From the NCBI GenBank assembly GCA_011620245.1, contig WOZN01000286.1, forward strand, positions 1-7,488: 7,488 nucleotides of DNA, read 5' to 3'. Each line of letters starts with the position of its first letter. Position 1 is the first letter of the stretch. Origin of the DNA: Acidovorax sp. (GTDB taxonomy: Bacteria > Pseudomonadota > Gammaproteobacteria > Burkholderiales > Burkholderiaceae_C). The notes beneath the pieces were generated by a model, which searched no databases, was not told the origin of the DNA, and saw only the letters and a program-made list of their open reading frames with translations. The position numbers and the translations under genes were made by a program. This document shows, piece by piece, positions 1 to 6,009 of this stretch.

Positions 1-799
1 GCAGCGCGGTGTAGTGCAGGTGGTGCGGGCCGGCCCACATGTAGGTGAAGATCAGTGCCCAGAAATGGACGATGGAAAGGCGGTAGCTGTACACCGGACG
101 GCCCGCCTGCTTGGGGATGAAGTAATACATCATGCCCAGGAAGCCCGTGGTAAGGAAGAAGCCCACAGCATTGTGACCGTACCACCATTGCACCATGGCA
201 TCCTGAACACCCGCGTAGGCCGAATAGCTCTTCATGAAGCCGGCAGGAATGGCTGCACTGTTGACGATGTGCAGCAAGGCCACGGCCAGGATGAAGGCGC
301 CGAAGAACCAGTTGGCCACATAGATGTGCTTGACCTTGCGCATGCCCACGGTGCCAAAAAACACGATGGCATAGGACACCCAGGTCACTGCAAGCAAGAT
401 GTCAATCGGCCATTCCAGCTCGGCATATTCCTTGCCCTGGGTGTAGCCCAGGGGCAAGCTGATCGCCGCAGCCACAATGACCAACTGCCAGGCCCAGAAC
501 GTGAACGCCGCCAGCGATGGTGCGAACAGGCGTGTCTGGCAGGTGCGCTGCACCACGTAATAGCTGGTGGCAAACAGCCCGCAACCGCCAAATGCAAAGA
601 TCACCGCGTTGGTGTGCAGCGGACGCAAGCGCCCGTAGCTCAGCCATGGAATGCCGAAACCGAGCTCTGGCCAAGCCAGCTGGGCGGCGATGATTACGCC
701 CATCAGCATGCCAACCACCCCCCATACCACGGCCATGATAGAAAACTGACGCACAACCGTATCGCTGTAGTGCACAGTCATTGTTTTTGGAGAATCCAT
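1..799 (-). CDS. ccoN: cbb3-type cytochrome c oxidase subunit I, N-terminal part
   Basis: This is the catalytic heme-copper subunit of cbb3 oxidase, an inner-membrane proton-pumping enzyme that reduces oxygen with high affinity. The gene runs off the left edge, leaving 266 complete codons, roughly the first half or a little more of the usual length of about 475. The start at 797-799 is preceded by a good Shine-Dalgarno, GAGGT at 805-809, five bases away. The protein is largely hydrophobic helices. H62 in [11 protein letters not shown] matches the low-spin heme b ligand. H209 in [11 protein letters not shown], then H259 and H260 in WAGPHHLHY, match the three CuB ligands. Y253 in IFTYMWAG matches the tyrosine cross-linked to the first CuB histidine. 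The spacing between these residues fits the family as I know it, offset by about two from the Pseudomonas stutzeri numbering. It lies 65 bases downstream of ccoS, with its own FNR box between. ccoO, ccoQ and ccoP would be expected to follow off the window. Confidence 0.96.
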   Translation of the reverse strand, partial: MDSPKTMTVHYSDTVVRQFSIMAVVWGVVGMLMGVIIAAQLAWPELGFGIPWLSYGRLRPLHTNAVIFAFGGCGLFATSYYVVQRTCQTRLFAPSLAAFTFWAWQLVIVAAAISLPLGYTQGKEYAELEWPIDILLAVTWVSYAIVFFGTVGMRKVKHIYVANWFFGAFILAVALLHIVNSAAIPAGFMKSYSAYAGVQDAMVQWWYGHNAVGFFLTTGFLGMMYYFIPKQAGRPVYSYRLSIVHFWALIFTYMWAGPHHLHYTAL

Positions 800-804
800 C
801 GGGC

Positions 805-868
805 ACCTCGTTTTTAATGCAGGATTAGTTTTATTCAAGTAGGGCTATTCAACATTGACGCACATCAA
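805..868 (-). promoter_or_regulatory. Predicted FNR-dependent ccoN promoter
   Basis: An FNR/Anr-type box, TTGAC-GCAC-ATCAA on the plus strand, lies at 855-868 (TTGAT-N4-GTCAA read toward ccoN). Its centre, 861.5, would sit at -41.5 for a start near 820, the classical class II activator position. A -10-like TAAAAC lies at 828-833, read on the minus strand. This predicts a leader of about 21 bases that contains the GAGGT ribosome site at 805-809. The box overlaps the ccoS stop codon at 865-867. Box and spacing are seen in the sequence. Dependence on FNR at low oxygen is inferred from the known regulation of cbb3 operons. Confidence 0.78.
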
Positions 869-1002
869 TCGTCCCGAAAAATGCGCTCGCCCTCTTGCTC
901 CACGCTCTCGAACTGGCCGTGGTAGATCGCCCACCACAGGCCCGCCAGAACCATCAGCACCAAGATGACGGACAAGGGGATCAGCAAATACAGGATGTCC
1001 AT
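865..1002 (-). CDS. ccoS: cbb3 oxidase assembly protein CcoS
   Basis: A 45-residue single-span membrane protein. Residues 3-25 form one hydrophobic helix containing the LAGLWWAIYHGQF stretch. A short acidic cytoplasmic tail ends in ERIFRDD. Size, helix and tail are typical of CcoS, which is needed to mature cbb3 oxidase, reportedly for cofactor insertion into CcoN. The frame stays open upstream to 1209, but a start at 1002 gives the family-typical N-terminus MDILYLL. It also puts the ATG one base over the ccoI stop (TGATG on the minus strand), so translation is probably coupled to ccoI. No strong separate Shine-Dalgarno is visible. Its stop codon lies inside the FNR box that serves ccoN. Confidence 0.92.
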   Translation of the reverse strand: MDILYLLIPLSVILVLMVLAGLWWAIYHGQFESVEQEGERIFRDD

Positions 1003-3443
1003 CAGATCGGTTCCAGGGAAGATTGGGAGGCAGAGGTCATGGGTGCTGGGCCTTTCATCGGCTGCGGCTGGCTCACCCCCACCACATCCACACCGGGCAG
1101 GGCTTGGGACAAACGGGCGGCATTCAGTACCACCAGCAGCGAACTGAGCGCCATGCCCAGCCCCGCCAGCCAGGCCGGCATCCAGCCCACCAGGGCCAAT
1201 GGAACACACACCGCGTTATAGCCCGCAGCCCATCCCAGATTCTGCCTTACCACGCGCAGGGTTCGGCGCGCCAGCAGCACAGATTGCGGAACCAACGACA
1301 GGCTGCCCCCCAGCACCACAAAATCAGCGCGCGCCTGGGCCAGCGGCACCGAGCGGCCAAAGGCAAACGACACATTCGCCCCCGCCAGAACCGGCCCATC
1401 GTTGAGGCCATCGCCCACCATGGCCACATGGCGCCCCTGTGCCTGCAGCCGCTGCAAGGCGACCAGCTTGTCCTGGGGCGTGCATTCGCCCTGGGCCTGG
1501 GATATGCCCGCCTGTGCGGCCACCCGCTGTACCGCGCCCAGCCGGTCTCCCGACAGAATCTGCACCGCAACGCCCGCCTGTTGCAAGGCACGCACCACAT
1601 GAGGTGCCTCGGGCCGCACATCCTCGATCACATCGAAGCACGCCAACTCGGTGAACCGGCCGTCGCTCCCCTGCGCGGAGAGCACCACCTGCAGCGCCTC
1701 CCCGCCACCCTGCACAGCCACGCCTGCATGCCGGGCAGAACCCAGTCGCAGCAAACGAGGCGGAACAGTGCCCAGTGCGTCATGTATTTCGGCAGTCAAC
1801 CCCAAGCCCGCATCCTCGCGCAGATTCACGGCGCTCCAGCGCGCGCTGACCACGGGAGCCGCAGCCACGATGGCGCGGGATGCGGGGTGCATGGATTGCC
1901 GCGCCAGCGTGGCCGCCAGCGCCAGGGCATCGTCACGGGTCAGGCCCGGCGCGCAGCGAACGGTCTGCACGGCCATGCCGTCCCGGGTGAGCGTGCCCGT
2001 CTTGTCGAACACCAGGGTATCCACGCCGGCCAGTGCCTCCAGCCCCTGCAGGTTGCGCACCAGCACGCCGTGGCGGGCCAATGTGCCAGCCGCCGTCAGC
2101 ATGGCCACCGGCGTGGCCAGCGACAAGGCACAGGGGCAGGTGACGATGAGCACCGCCACGGCCACCATCAGGGCGTGCCCCGGGTCCGACGGCCACCACC
2201 AGGCCACCGCCAGCCCGGCCGCCAGCAACACAGCCAGCAGGAAAGGCCGTGCAATGCGATCCGCCAGCTGGGCCAGACGGGGCTTTTGCAGCGAAGCGCT
2301 TTCCATCAGTGCCAGAATCTGGGCAAAGCGGGTCTGGCCCCCAATGCCCTGCACCCGCACCTCCACCGGGGCCTGCAGGTTGTAGCTGCCCGCCGTCACC
2401 TGGCTGCCCAAGGGCCGCGCCACGGGTGTGGATTCGCCCGTGAGCAGGGCTTCATCGGCCTGGGTGCTGCCGCGTGTGATGCAGCCATCGGCAGGAAATG
2501 CCTCGCCAGGCAGCACGCGAATGGTGTCCCCCACGGCCAGCCGGCGCGTGACCACGCGCGCAAAGACGCCGTCGGCCCCACGCCGCTCCACGCTATCGGG
2601 CAGGCGGTTCATGACGGCCTCGAGTGCGCCGGCTGTGCGGTCCCGCAGGCGCAGCTCCAGCCAGCGGCCGGTCAGCAGGAAAAAGACGAACATGGTCAGC
2701 GAGTCGTAATAGACCTCACGGCCAAAGATTCCTGCGGGATCAAATGTGCCTGCCGTGCTCACCACGAAGGTGATGCCCATGCCCAGAGCCACCGGCAGGT
2801 CCATACTGACGCGGCGCTGGCGGATGTCGCGCAGCGCGCTGGTAAAAAATGGGCCGCAGGCAAAGAACACCACGGGCAGCGTCAGCACCCACGAGGCCCA
2901 GCGCAGCAACTGCTCCATCTCACCGGTCAGATCGCCCGGCTGTGCCACATAGGCAGGCCATGCATACATCATGACCTGCATCATGCAAAAGCCCGCCACC
3001 AGCCAGCGCCACAGCGCAAGCCGGTTTTCGCGCTGGCGCTGCTCGCGCGCATGGGAATCCATCGCCGGCAGGGCACGGTAACCCGCTTTCTGCACCGCCG
3101 CCATCCACTGCGACGGCAGCACCTGATTGGGCCGCCACACCACGCGGGCACGGTGCGTGGCGGCGCTCACATCCACCTGCTCAACACCAGGAACCGCCCG
3201 CAATGCGTCTTCGATGTTCAGGGCACAGGCGGTGCAGTGCATGCCCTCCAGCACCACATTCGATTCCCACACCGCATCCGGCGCATGCCCGGCGCAGGCT
3301 GCTACCGCAGTCGCTGCAGCCACGCTCTCCTGAGCCCCGCTGCCCGAAGACTGGCGCAAACGCCCGAACGCAGGCCACTCCTGCGGGTCATCCAGCAGCA
3401 CATGGGCTGCCATATCTGGCAAAGTAAGGGAGTTCGTGGACAT
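1002..3443 (-). CDS. ccoI: Copper-translocating P1B-type ATPase for cbb3 oxidase assembly (CcoI/FixI)
   Basis: An inner-membrane ATPase of 813 residues that exports Cu(I) for assembly of cbb3 oxidase. A heavy-metal-associated domain lies around residues 62-126 with the copper-binding motif GMHCTAC (C70, C73). About eight membrane spans follow, near 146-164, 182-200, 214-232, 247-262, 399-416, 424-446, 737-755 and 757-776. The actuator motif is TGES at 335-338 and the transmembrane metal site is CPC at 436-438. The phosphorylation motif is DKTGT with D480, the conserved HP lies at 519-520, and the hinge is GDGLND at 677-682, so all catalytic motifs are intact. The CPC motif together with an immediate ccoS-ccoN neighbourhood points to CcoI rather than a copper-detoxification CopA. 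The N-terminus is an Ala-rich segment with no obvious zinc-ribbon, which I believe is common in Burkholderiales. The ATG at 3443 is the first after an in-frame TGA two codons upstream. No Shine-Dalgarno is visible. Confidence 0.96.
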   Translation of the reverse strand: MSTNSLTLPDMAAHVLLDDPQEWPAFGRLRQSSGSGAQESVAAATAVAACAGHAPDAVWESNVVLEGMHCTACALNIEDALRAVPGVEQVDVSAATHRARVVWRPNQVLPSQWMAAVQKAGYRALPAMDSHAREQRQRENRLALWRWLVAGFCMMQVMMYAWPAYVAQPGDLTGEMEQLLRWASWVLTLPVVFFACGPFFTSALRDIRQRRVSMDLPVALGMGITFVVSTAGTFDPAGIFGREVYYDSLTMFVFFLLTGRWLELRLRDRTAGALEAVMNRLPDSVERRGADGVFARVVTRRLAVGDTIRVLPGEAFPADGCITRGSTQADEALLTGESTPVARPLGSQVTAGSYNLQAPVEVRVQGIGGQTRFAQILALMESASLQKPRLAQLADRIARPFLLAVLLAAGLAVAWWWPSDPGHALMVAVAVLIVTCPCALSLATPVAMLTAAGTLARHGVLVRNLQGLEALAGVDTLVFDKTGTLTRDGMAVQTVRCAPGLTRDDALALAATLARQSMHPASRAIVAAAPVVSARWSAVNLREDAGLGLTAEIHDALGTVPPRLLRLGSARHAGVAVQGGGEALQVVLSAQGSDGRFTELACFDVIEDVRPEAPHVVRALQQAGVAVQILSGDRLGAVQRVAAQAGISQAQGECTPQDKLVALQRLQAQGRHVAMVGDGLNDGPVLAGANVSFAFGRSVPLAQARADFVVLGGSLSLVPQSVLLARRTLRVVRQNLGWAAGYNAVCVPLALVGWMPAWLAGLGMALSSLLVVLNAARLSQALPGVDVVGVSQPQPMKGPAPMTSASQSSLEPI

Positions 3444-3491
3444 GGTTCAAGCCTATCGGCAGAGCATGACATGTACATTGACATGGATCAA
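3443..3491 (-). promoter_or_regulatory. Predicted FNR class II promoter of ccoI (possibly leaderless)
   Basis: Reading toward ccoI, the FNR box at 3478-3491 is centred at 3484.5. A -10-like TAGGCT on the minus strand sits at 3450-3455. If the box is at -41.5, transcription starts at 3443, which is the A of the ccoI ATG, and the -10 then falls at -12 to -7. This predicts a leaderless mRNA and agrees with the lack of a Shine-Dalgarno ahead of 3443. The motifs are seen. The start site and leaderless state are inferred. Confidence 0.6.
3478..3491. promoter_or_regulatory. FNR/Anr box shared by divergent ccoI and the plus-strand unit
   Basis: TTGACATGGATCAA differs from the TTGAT-N4-ATCAA consensus at one base, and the two half-sites are four bases apart. 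It lies 35 bases upstream of the ccoI start and about 235 upstream of the UspA gene. FNR-family regulators are [4Fe-4S] oxygen sensors that activate cbb3 oxidase genes, and in several proteobacteria UspA-type genes as well. Because the site is nearly symmetric it could act in both directions. Confidence 0.85.
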
Positions 3492-3526
3492 GCTGCAAAT
3501 CATGGTCCTCCCTAAGCTCCAATAAT
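3478..3526 (+). promoter_or_regulatory. Predicted FNR class II promoter toward the UspA gene
   Basis: Read rightward, the FNR box centred at 3484.5 places a class II start at 3525-3526. A -10-like TAAGCT lies at 3513-3518, about one base off ideal spacing. The predicted start coincides with the first base of the inverted-repeat segment at 3526. The -10 is weak (T1, A2 and T6 match), so this is a prediction only. A second -10-like GATAAT at 3689-3694 lacks a recognisable -35. Confidence 0.45.
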
Positions 3527-3700
3527 CCGAGATTGTTCATTAGGACGCGAGGAGGTGGCGTGGCGAGTTGCGAGGCAGTTGGGGCAATGGTGAGAAGGTA
3601 GTAGCCCTGCCATTGCCGCCGAAGCAGGGACCAAAATGACCGCAAATTGTCCGCCAGCACCCGCGCAGGCCCGAAGGGCCTCCTAATGGATAATTTCGGA
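3526..3700 (+). repeat. 175-bp element with 20-bp inverted-repeat ends; candidate structured leader RNA or small RNA
   Basis: The left end TCCGAGATTGTTCATTAGGA (3526-3545) is matched at 17 of 20 bases by the reverse complement of 3681-3700. All three mismatches would be G-U pairs in plus-strand RNA, giving an unbroken 20-bp closing stem. On the minus strand they would be C-A mismatches. Inside are a perfect 8-bp inverted repeat, GGCAATGG at 3583-3590 with CCATTGCC at 3610-3617, and a perfect hairpin, AGGCCC-GAA-GGGCCT at 3667-3681. Shorter matches also pair the left arm GGTG, TGGCG and TTGCG with CGCAA, CGCCA and CACC on the right arm. The UspA ribosome site AGGAG (3715-3719) follows 15 bases after the element. 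It could be a structured 5' leader, a free small RNA, or a palindromic or MITE-like repeat. I see no clear target-site duplication. I do not recognise it as 6S RNA or any known riboswitch. Confidence 0.6.
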
Positions 3701-3725
3701 CGATACCTATTTCGAGGAGTCAAGC

Positions 3726-4169
3726 ATGTATAAACGCATTCTGGTTGCCACCGACGGTTCTGAACTTTCCGACAAGGCGGTTGAAGCTGGCCTGTCGCTC
3801 GCAGCCTTGTCGGGCGCTATGGTCGTGGCACTGAAGGTGGTTCCGCGTTACCCGCGCAGCTATTTTGAAGGCGGCATGCCAGTTGACATGATTGATGTGA
3901 AGCGCATCGAGCAGCAGTGGAGCGACACCGCCCAGGCGCTGGTGGACAAAGTGAAGGCCCAGGGCAGCGCCAAAGGTGTAGAGGTCAAGGGCGTGGTGGC
4001 CAAGTCCGACCTGGTGGCCGAAGCTGTGATCGCGGCCGCCAAGAAGCACAAGTGCGACCTGATCGTGATGGCCTCGCACGGCCGCAAGGGCATCAAGCGC
4101 CTGCTGCTGGGCAGCGAAACGCAGCATGTGCTCACGCACTCGCATATTCCCGTGCTGGTGCTGCGTTGA
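3726..4169 (+). CDS. UspA-family universal stress protein
   Basis: A 147-residue single-domain Usp protein of normal family length, cytoplasmic, with no signal peptide. The N-terminal strand YKRILVATDGSELS (2-15) is the classical Usp start with the nucleotide-contacting Asp. The C-terminal nucleotide-binding region reads MASHGRKGIKRLLLGSE and ends in PVLVLR. In the ATP-binding pattern G-x2-G-x9-G(S/T) the first Gly is Ala, while the G-x9-G-S part is intact, so ATP binding is plausible but not certain. The start is supported by a strong Shine-Dalgarno, AGGAG at 3715-3719, six bases upstream. The gene diverges from ccoI across an FNR box. Low-oxygen induction, as known for some Pseudomonas Usp proteins, is therefore a reasonable inference. 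The exact stress role cannot be read from sequence. Confidence 0.93.
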   Translation: MYKRILVATDGSELSDKAVEAGLSLAALSGAMVVALKVVPRYPRSYFEGGMPVDMIDVKRIEQQWSDTAQALVDKVKAQGSAKGVEVKGVVAKSDLVAEAVIAAAKKHKCDLIVMASHGRKGIKRLLLGSETQHVLTHSHIPVLVLR

Positions 4170-4188
4170 GCATGACATTGACCTCCTC

Positions 4189-4333
4189 GTGTAGTGTTCG
4201 ATGCTTGGCGGCACAAATCAAAGCGATGCGTTTTGGCGCAGGGCAAGGCGATAGCCGTAGCTATCGCGAGGGTTTGTAACGCCATGCGCCAAGAGGCGCG
4301 GTTTTATGTGCCGCATAGCGTCGAACACTACAC
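4189..4333. repeat. 145-bp palindromic intergenic element
   Basis: The ends are a perfect 13-bp inverted repeat, GTGTAGTGTTCGA at 4189-4201 and its reverse complement at 4321-4333. The match continues inward with CGGCACA (4209-4215) paired to 4309-4315 minus edge mismatches, and TTGGCGCA (4233-4240) paired perfectly to 4285-4292. The centre holds a perfect 8-bp hairpin, GCGATAGC at 4248-4255 and GCTATCGC at 4260-4267, with a CGTA loop. It sits in the gap between the convergent UspA and MatB genes and has no convincing coding content. It looks like a dispersed, non-coding palindromic element (REP or MITE type). No target-site duplication is obvious. It has no U-tract, so it is not a standard terminator. 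Confidence 0.7.
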
Positions 4334-4369
4334 CAGTGCTACAAACGCGAACAACTGTCAAGTGAAGCG

Positions 4370-4396
4370 AAATGGGGCCGCAATGGCCCCGTTTTT
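4370..4396 (+). terminator. Intrinsic terminator downstream of the UspA gene
   Basis: GGGGCC (4374-4379) and GGCCCC (4385-4390) form a perfect 6-bp GC stem with the loop GCAAT. The stem can be extended by A-T pairs and one G-T pair, and it is followed by GTTTTT. It fits rho-independent termination of plus-strand transcription coming through the palindromic element. On the minus strand the following T-run is only three bases, so it may also act on the matB operon end (stop at 4417), but less strongly. Confidence 0.75.
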
Positions 4397-4416
4397 CATG
4401 GCCAGCTGCTGGCCGT

Positions 4417-6003
4417 TCAGACAAACAAGCCCTTGTGCTGCTCACGCAGCAGGTTTTTTTGCACCTTGCCCATGGTGTTGCGCGGCAGCTCGGTCGCCAC
4501 AAAGCAACGCTTGGGAATCTTGAAATTGGCCAACTGCGACTTGAGTTGCGCCAGGATGGTCTCGCCATCGAGCTTTGCACCCGGTTTGGCGATGACCACA
4601 GCCACGCCCACTTCCCCAAAATCGGGGTGGGGCACGCCCACCACCGCGCTTTCGGCCACGTCCGGCATGTCGTTGATGGCGCTTTCGATTTCTGCGGGAT
4701 AGACGTTGTAGCCGCCACTGATGATGAGGTCCTTGCTGCGCCCTACGATGCTGACATAGCCACGCTCATCCACCTTGCCCACATCGCCGGTCTTGAACCA
4801 GCCGTCGGCACTGAACTCTTCCTTCGTCTTTTCTGGCATGCGCCAGTAACCCTTGAACACGCTGGGCCCTTGCACCTGGATGTTGCCGATCTCGCCCACC
4901 GGCAAGGCCTTGCCCGCATCGTCCACCACGCGCAGGCCCACACCGGGCAGAGGAAAACCCACCGTGCCGCCGCGCCGCTCGCTCTGACCGCCGTAGCGTG
5001 CGTCGGCACCATAGGGATTGGACGTGAGCATGATGGTCTCGCTCATGCCATAGCGCTCCAAGATGGTGTGGCCGGTGCGCTCACGCCACGCATTGAAGGT
5101 CTCGATCAGCAACGGCGCCGAGCCTGCGATGAACAGGCGCATGTTCTTCGTGGCGTCCTTGTTCAGCCCTGGCTCGGCCAGCAGGCGCACATACAGCGTG
5201 GGCACGCCCATGAACACAGTGGCGCGCGGCATGGCCGCCAGCACGGCCTTGGGGTCGAACTTCGCCAGCCAGATCATCTTGCTGCCATTGAGCAGCGCGG
5301 CGTGGATGGCCACGAACAGGCCGTGCACATGGAAGATCGGCAGCTCGTGGATGAGCACATCGCCACGGCCGTCAGGCCCTCCGGTAGCCGTCCAGCCCCA
5401 GTAGTCTTTCAACGTCACGGCATTGCTCAGCAGGTTGCCGTGCGTCAGCATGGCCCCCTTGCTGCGGCCCGTGGTGCCACTGGTGTAGAGGATGGCGGCG
5501 AGGTCATCCCCCGCCTTGTCAACAGGCTGGTGATCGTCGGCCTGGTGCGCGGCGCGATCGAGCAGACTGCCCGTGCGGTCGTCGCCCAGCGTGAACACAT
5601 GCTGCGTGCCGGCCTTGAAGGCTATTTTGGACACCCAGCCGAAGTTGCCGGGCGTGCACACCACCACGGCGGGCTCGGCATTGCCGACAAAATATTCCAT
5701 CTCGCCGCTCTGGTAGGCCGTGTTGAGCGGCAAGAACACGTAGCCCGCGCGCAGCGTGGCCAGATACAGCAGCATGGCCTCGACCGATTTCTCGACCTGC
5801 ACCGCCACACGGCTACCGGCTGGCAGCTTCAGCGACGCCAGCAGGTTGGCGATGCGCGCGCTGGCATGGTCCAGGTCGCGCCAGGTGTAGAGCAGTGGCT
5901 CGCCCTGGGGCGAGGTGGTTTCGACGGCGGTCTGGTCCAGATCGGGGGGAAAAGCCGCGCGCAGGGCGCAAAACAGGTTGGCGTTGTTGCTCGGTTGTTT
6001 CAT
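4417..6003 (-). CDS. matB: Malonyl-CoA synthetase (MatB-type acyl-CoA ligase)
   Basis: A 528-residue cytoplasmic adenylate-forming enzyme of the ANL superfamily, predicted to convert malonate, ATP and CoA to malonyl-CoA. The phosphate loop YTSGTTGRSKG lies at 173-183. The A5 motif ERYGMSE lies at 316-322, followed by TSNPYGAD, a context typical of MatB enzymes. TGD at 405-407 provides the ribose-binding Asp, and GRSKDLIISGGYNVYPAEIE (421-440) is the hinge and A8 region. The catalytic lysine is K513 in PRNTMGKVQKNLLR. All core motifs are intact and the length is close to other MatB proteins. The start lies six bases downstream of the crotonase stop with only a weak Shine-Dalgarno, which suggests translational coupling. 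The matching malonyl-CoA decarboxylase is not in the window. A broader short-chain dicarboxylate or methylmalonate specificity remains possible. Confidence 0.9.
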   Translation of the reverse strand: MKQPSNNANLFCALRAAFPPDLDQTAVETTSPQGEPLLYTWRDLDHASARIANLLASLKLPAGSRVAVQVEKSVEAMLLYLATLRAGYVFLPLNTAYQSGEMEYFVGNAEPAVVVCTPGNFGWVSKIAFKAGTQHVFTLGDDRTGSLLDRAAHQADDHQPVDKAGDDLAAILYTSGTTGRSKGAMLTHGNLLSNAVTLKDYWGWTATGGPDGRGDVLIHELPIFHVHGLFVAIHAALLNGSKMIWLAKFDPKAVLAAMPRATVFMGVPTLYVRLLAEPGLNKDATKNMRLFIAGSAPLLIETFNAWRERTGHTILERYGMSETIMLTSNPYGADARYGGQSERRGGTVGFPLPGVGLRVVDDAGKALPVGEIGNIQVQGPSVFKGYWRMPEKTKEEFSADGWFKTGDVGKVDERGYVSIVGRSKDLIISGGYNVYPAEIESAINDMPDVAESAVVGVPHPDFGEVGVAVVIAKPGAKLDGETILAQLKSQLANFKIPKRCFVATELPRNTMGKVQKNLLREQHKGLFV

Positions 6004-6009
6004 GGCGAG

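Noticed and set aside
14..817. Long plus-strand open frame of 267 codons across the ccoN region
   Set aside because: It is antisense to ccoN, which has all heme and CuB ligands; the predicted peptide is His/Gln/Gly-rich with no recognisable domain.
1023..3515. Plus-strand open frame of 830 codons
   Set aside because: It is the antisense shadow of ccoI in high-GC DNA; ccoI carries every P1B ATPase motif, while the shadow is rich in His, Gln and Arg and has no domain.
3689..3694. GATAAT as a -10 element for the UspA gene
   Set aside because: No -35-like sequence lies about 17 bases upstream, and it falls within the right arm of the inverted repeat.
3526..3700. 6S RNA, suggested by the length of about 175 and the long closing stem
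   Set aside because: I could not match the conserved 6S central bubble or terminal sequences, and the multi-hairpin interior does not fit the single long 6S hairpin.
3388..3723. Minus-strand open frame of 111 codons covering the ccoI-usp intergenic region
   Set aside because: It overlaps the start of ccoI in another frame, has no credible ribosome site, and covers the inverted-repeat segment; I treat it as non-coding, although repeated elements of this kind are often misannotated as small proteins.
4218..4718. Minus-strand open frame of 166 codons downstream of matB
   Set aside because: It is an out-of-frame reading of the matB 3' end continuing through the terminator and palindromic element; no domain or start signal.
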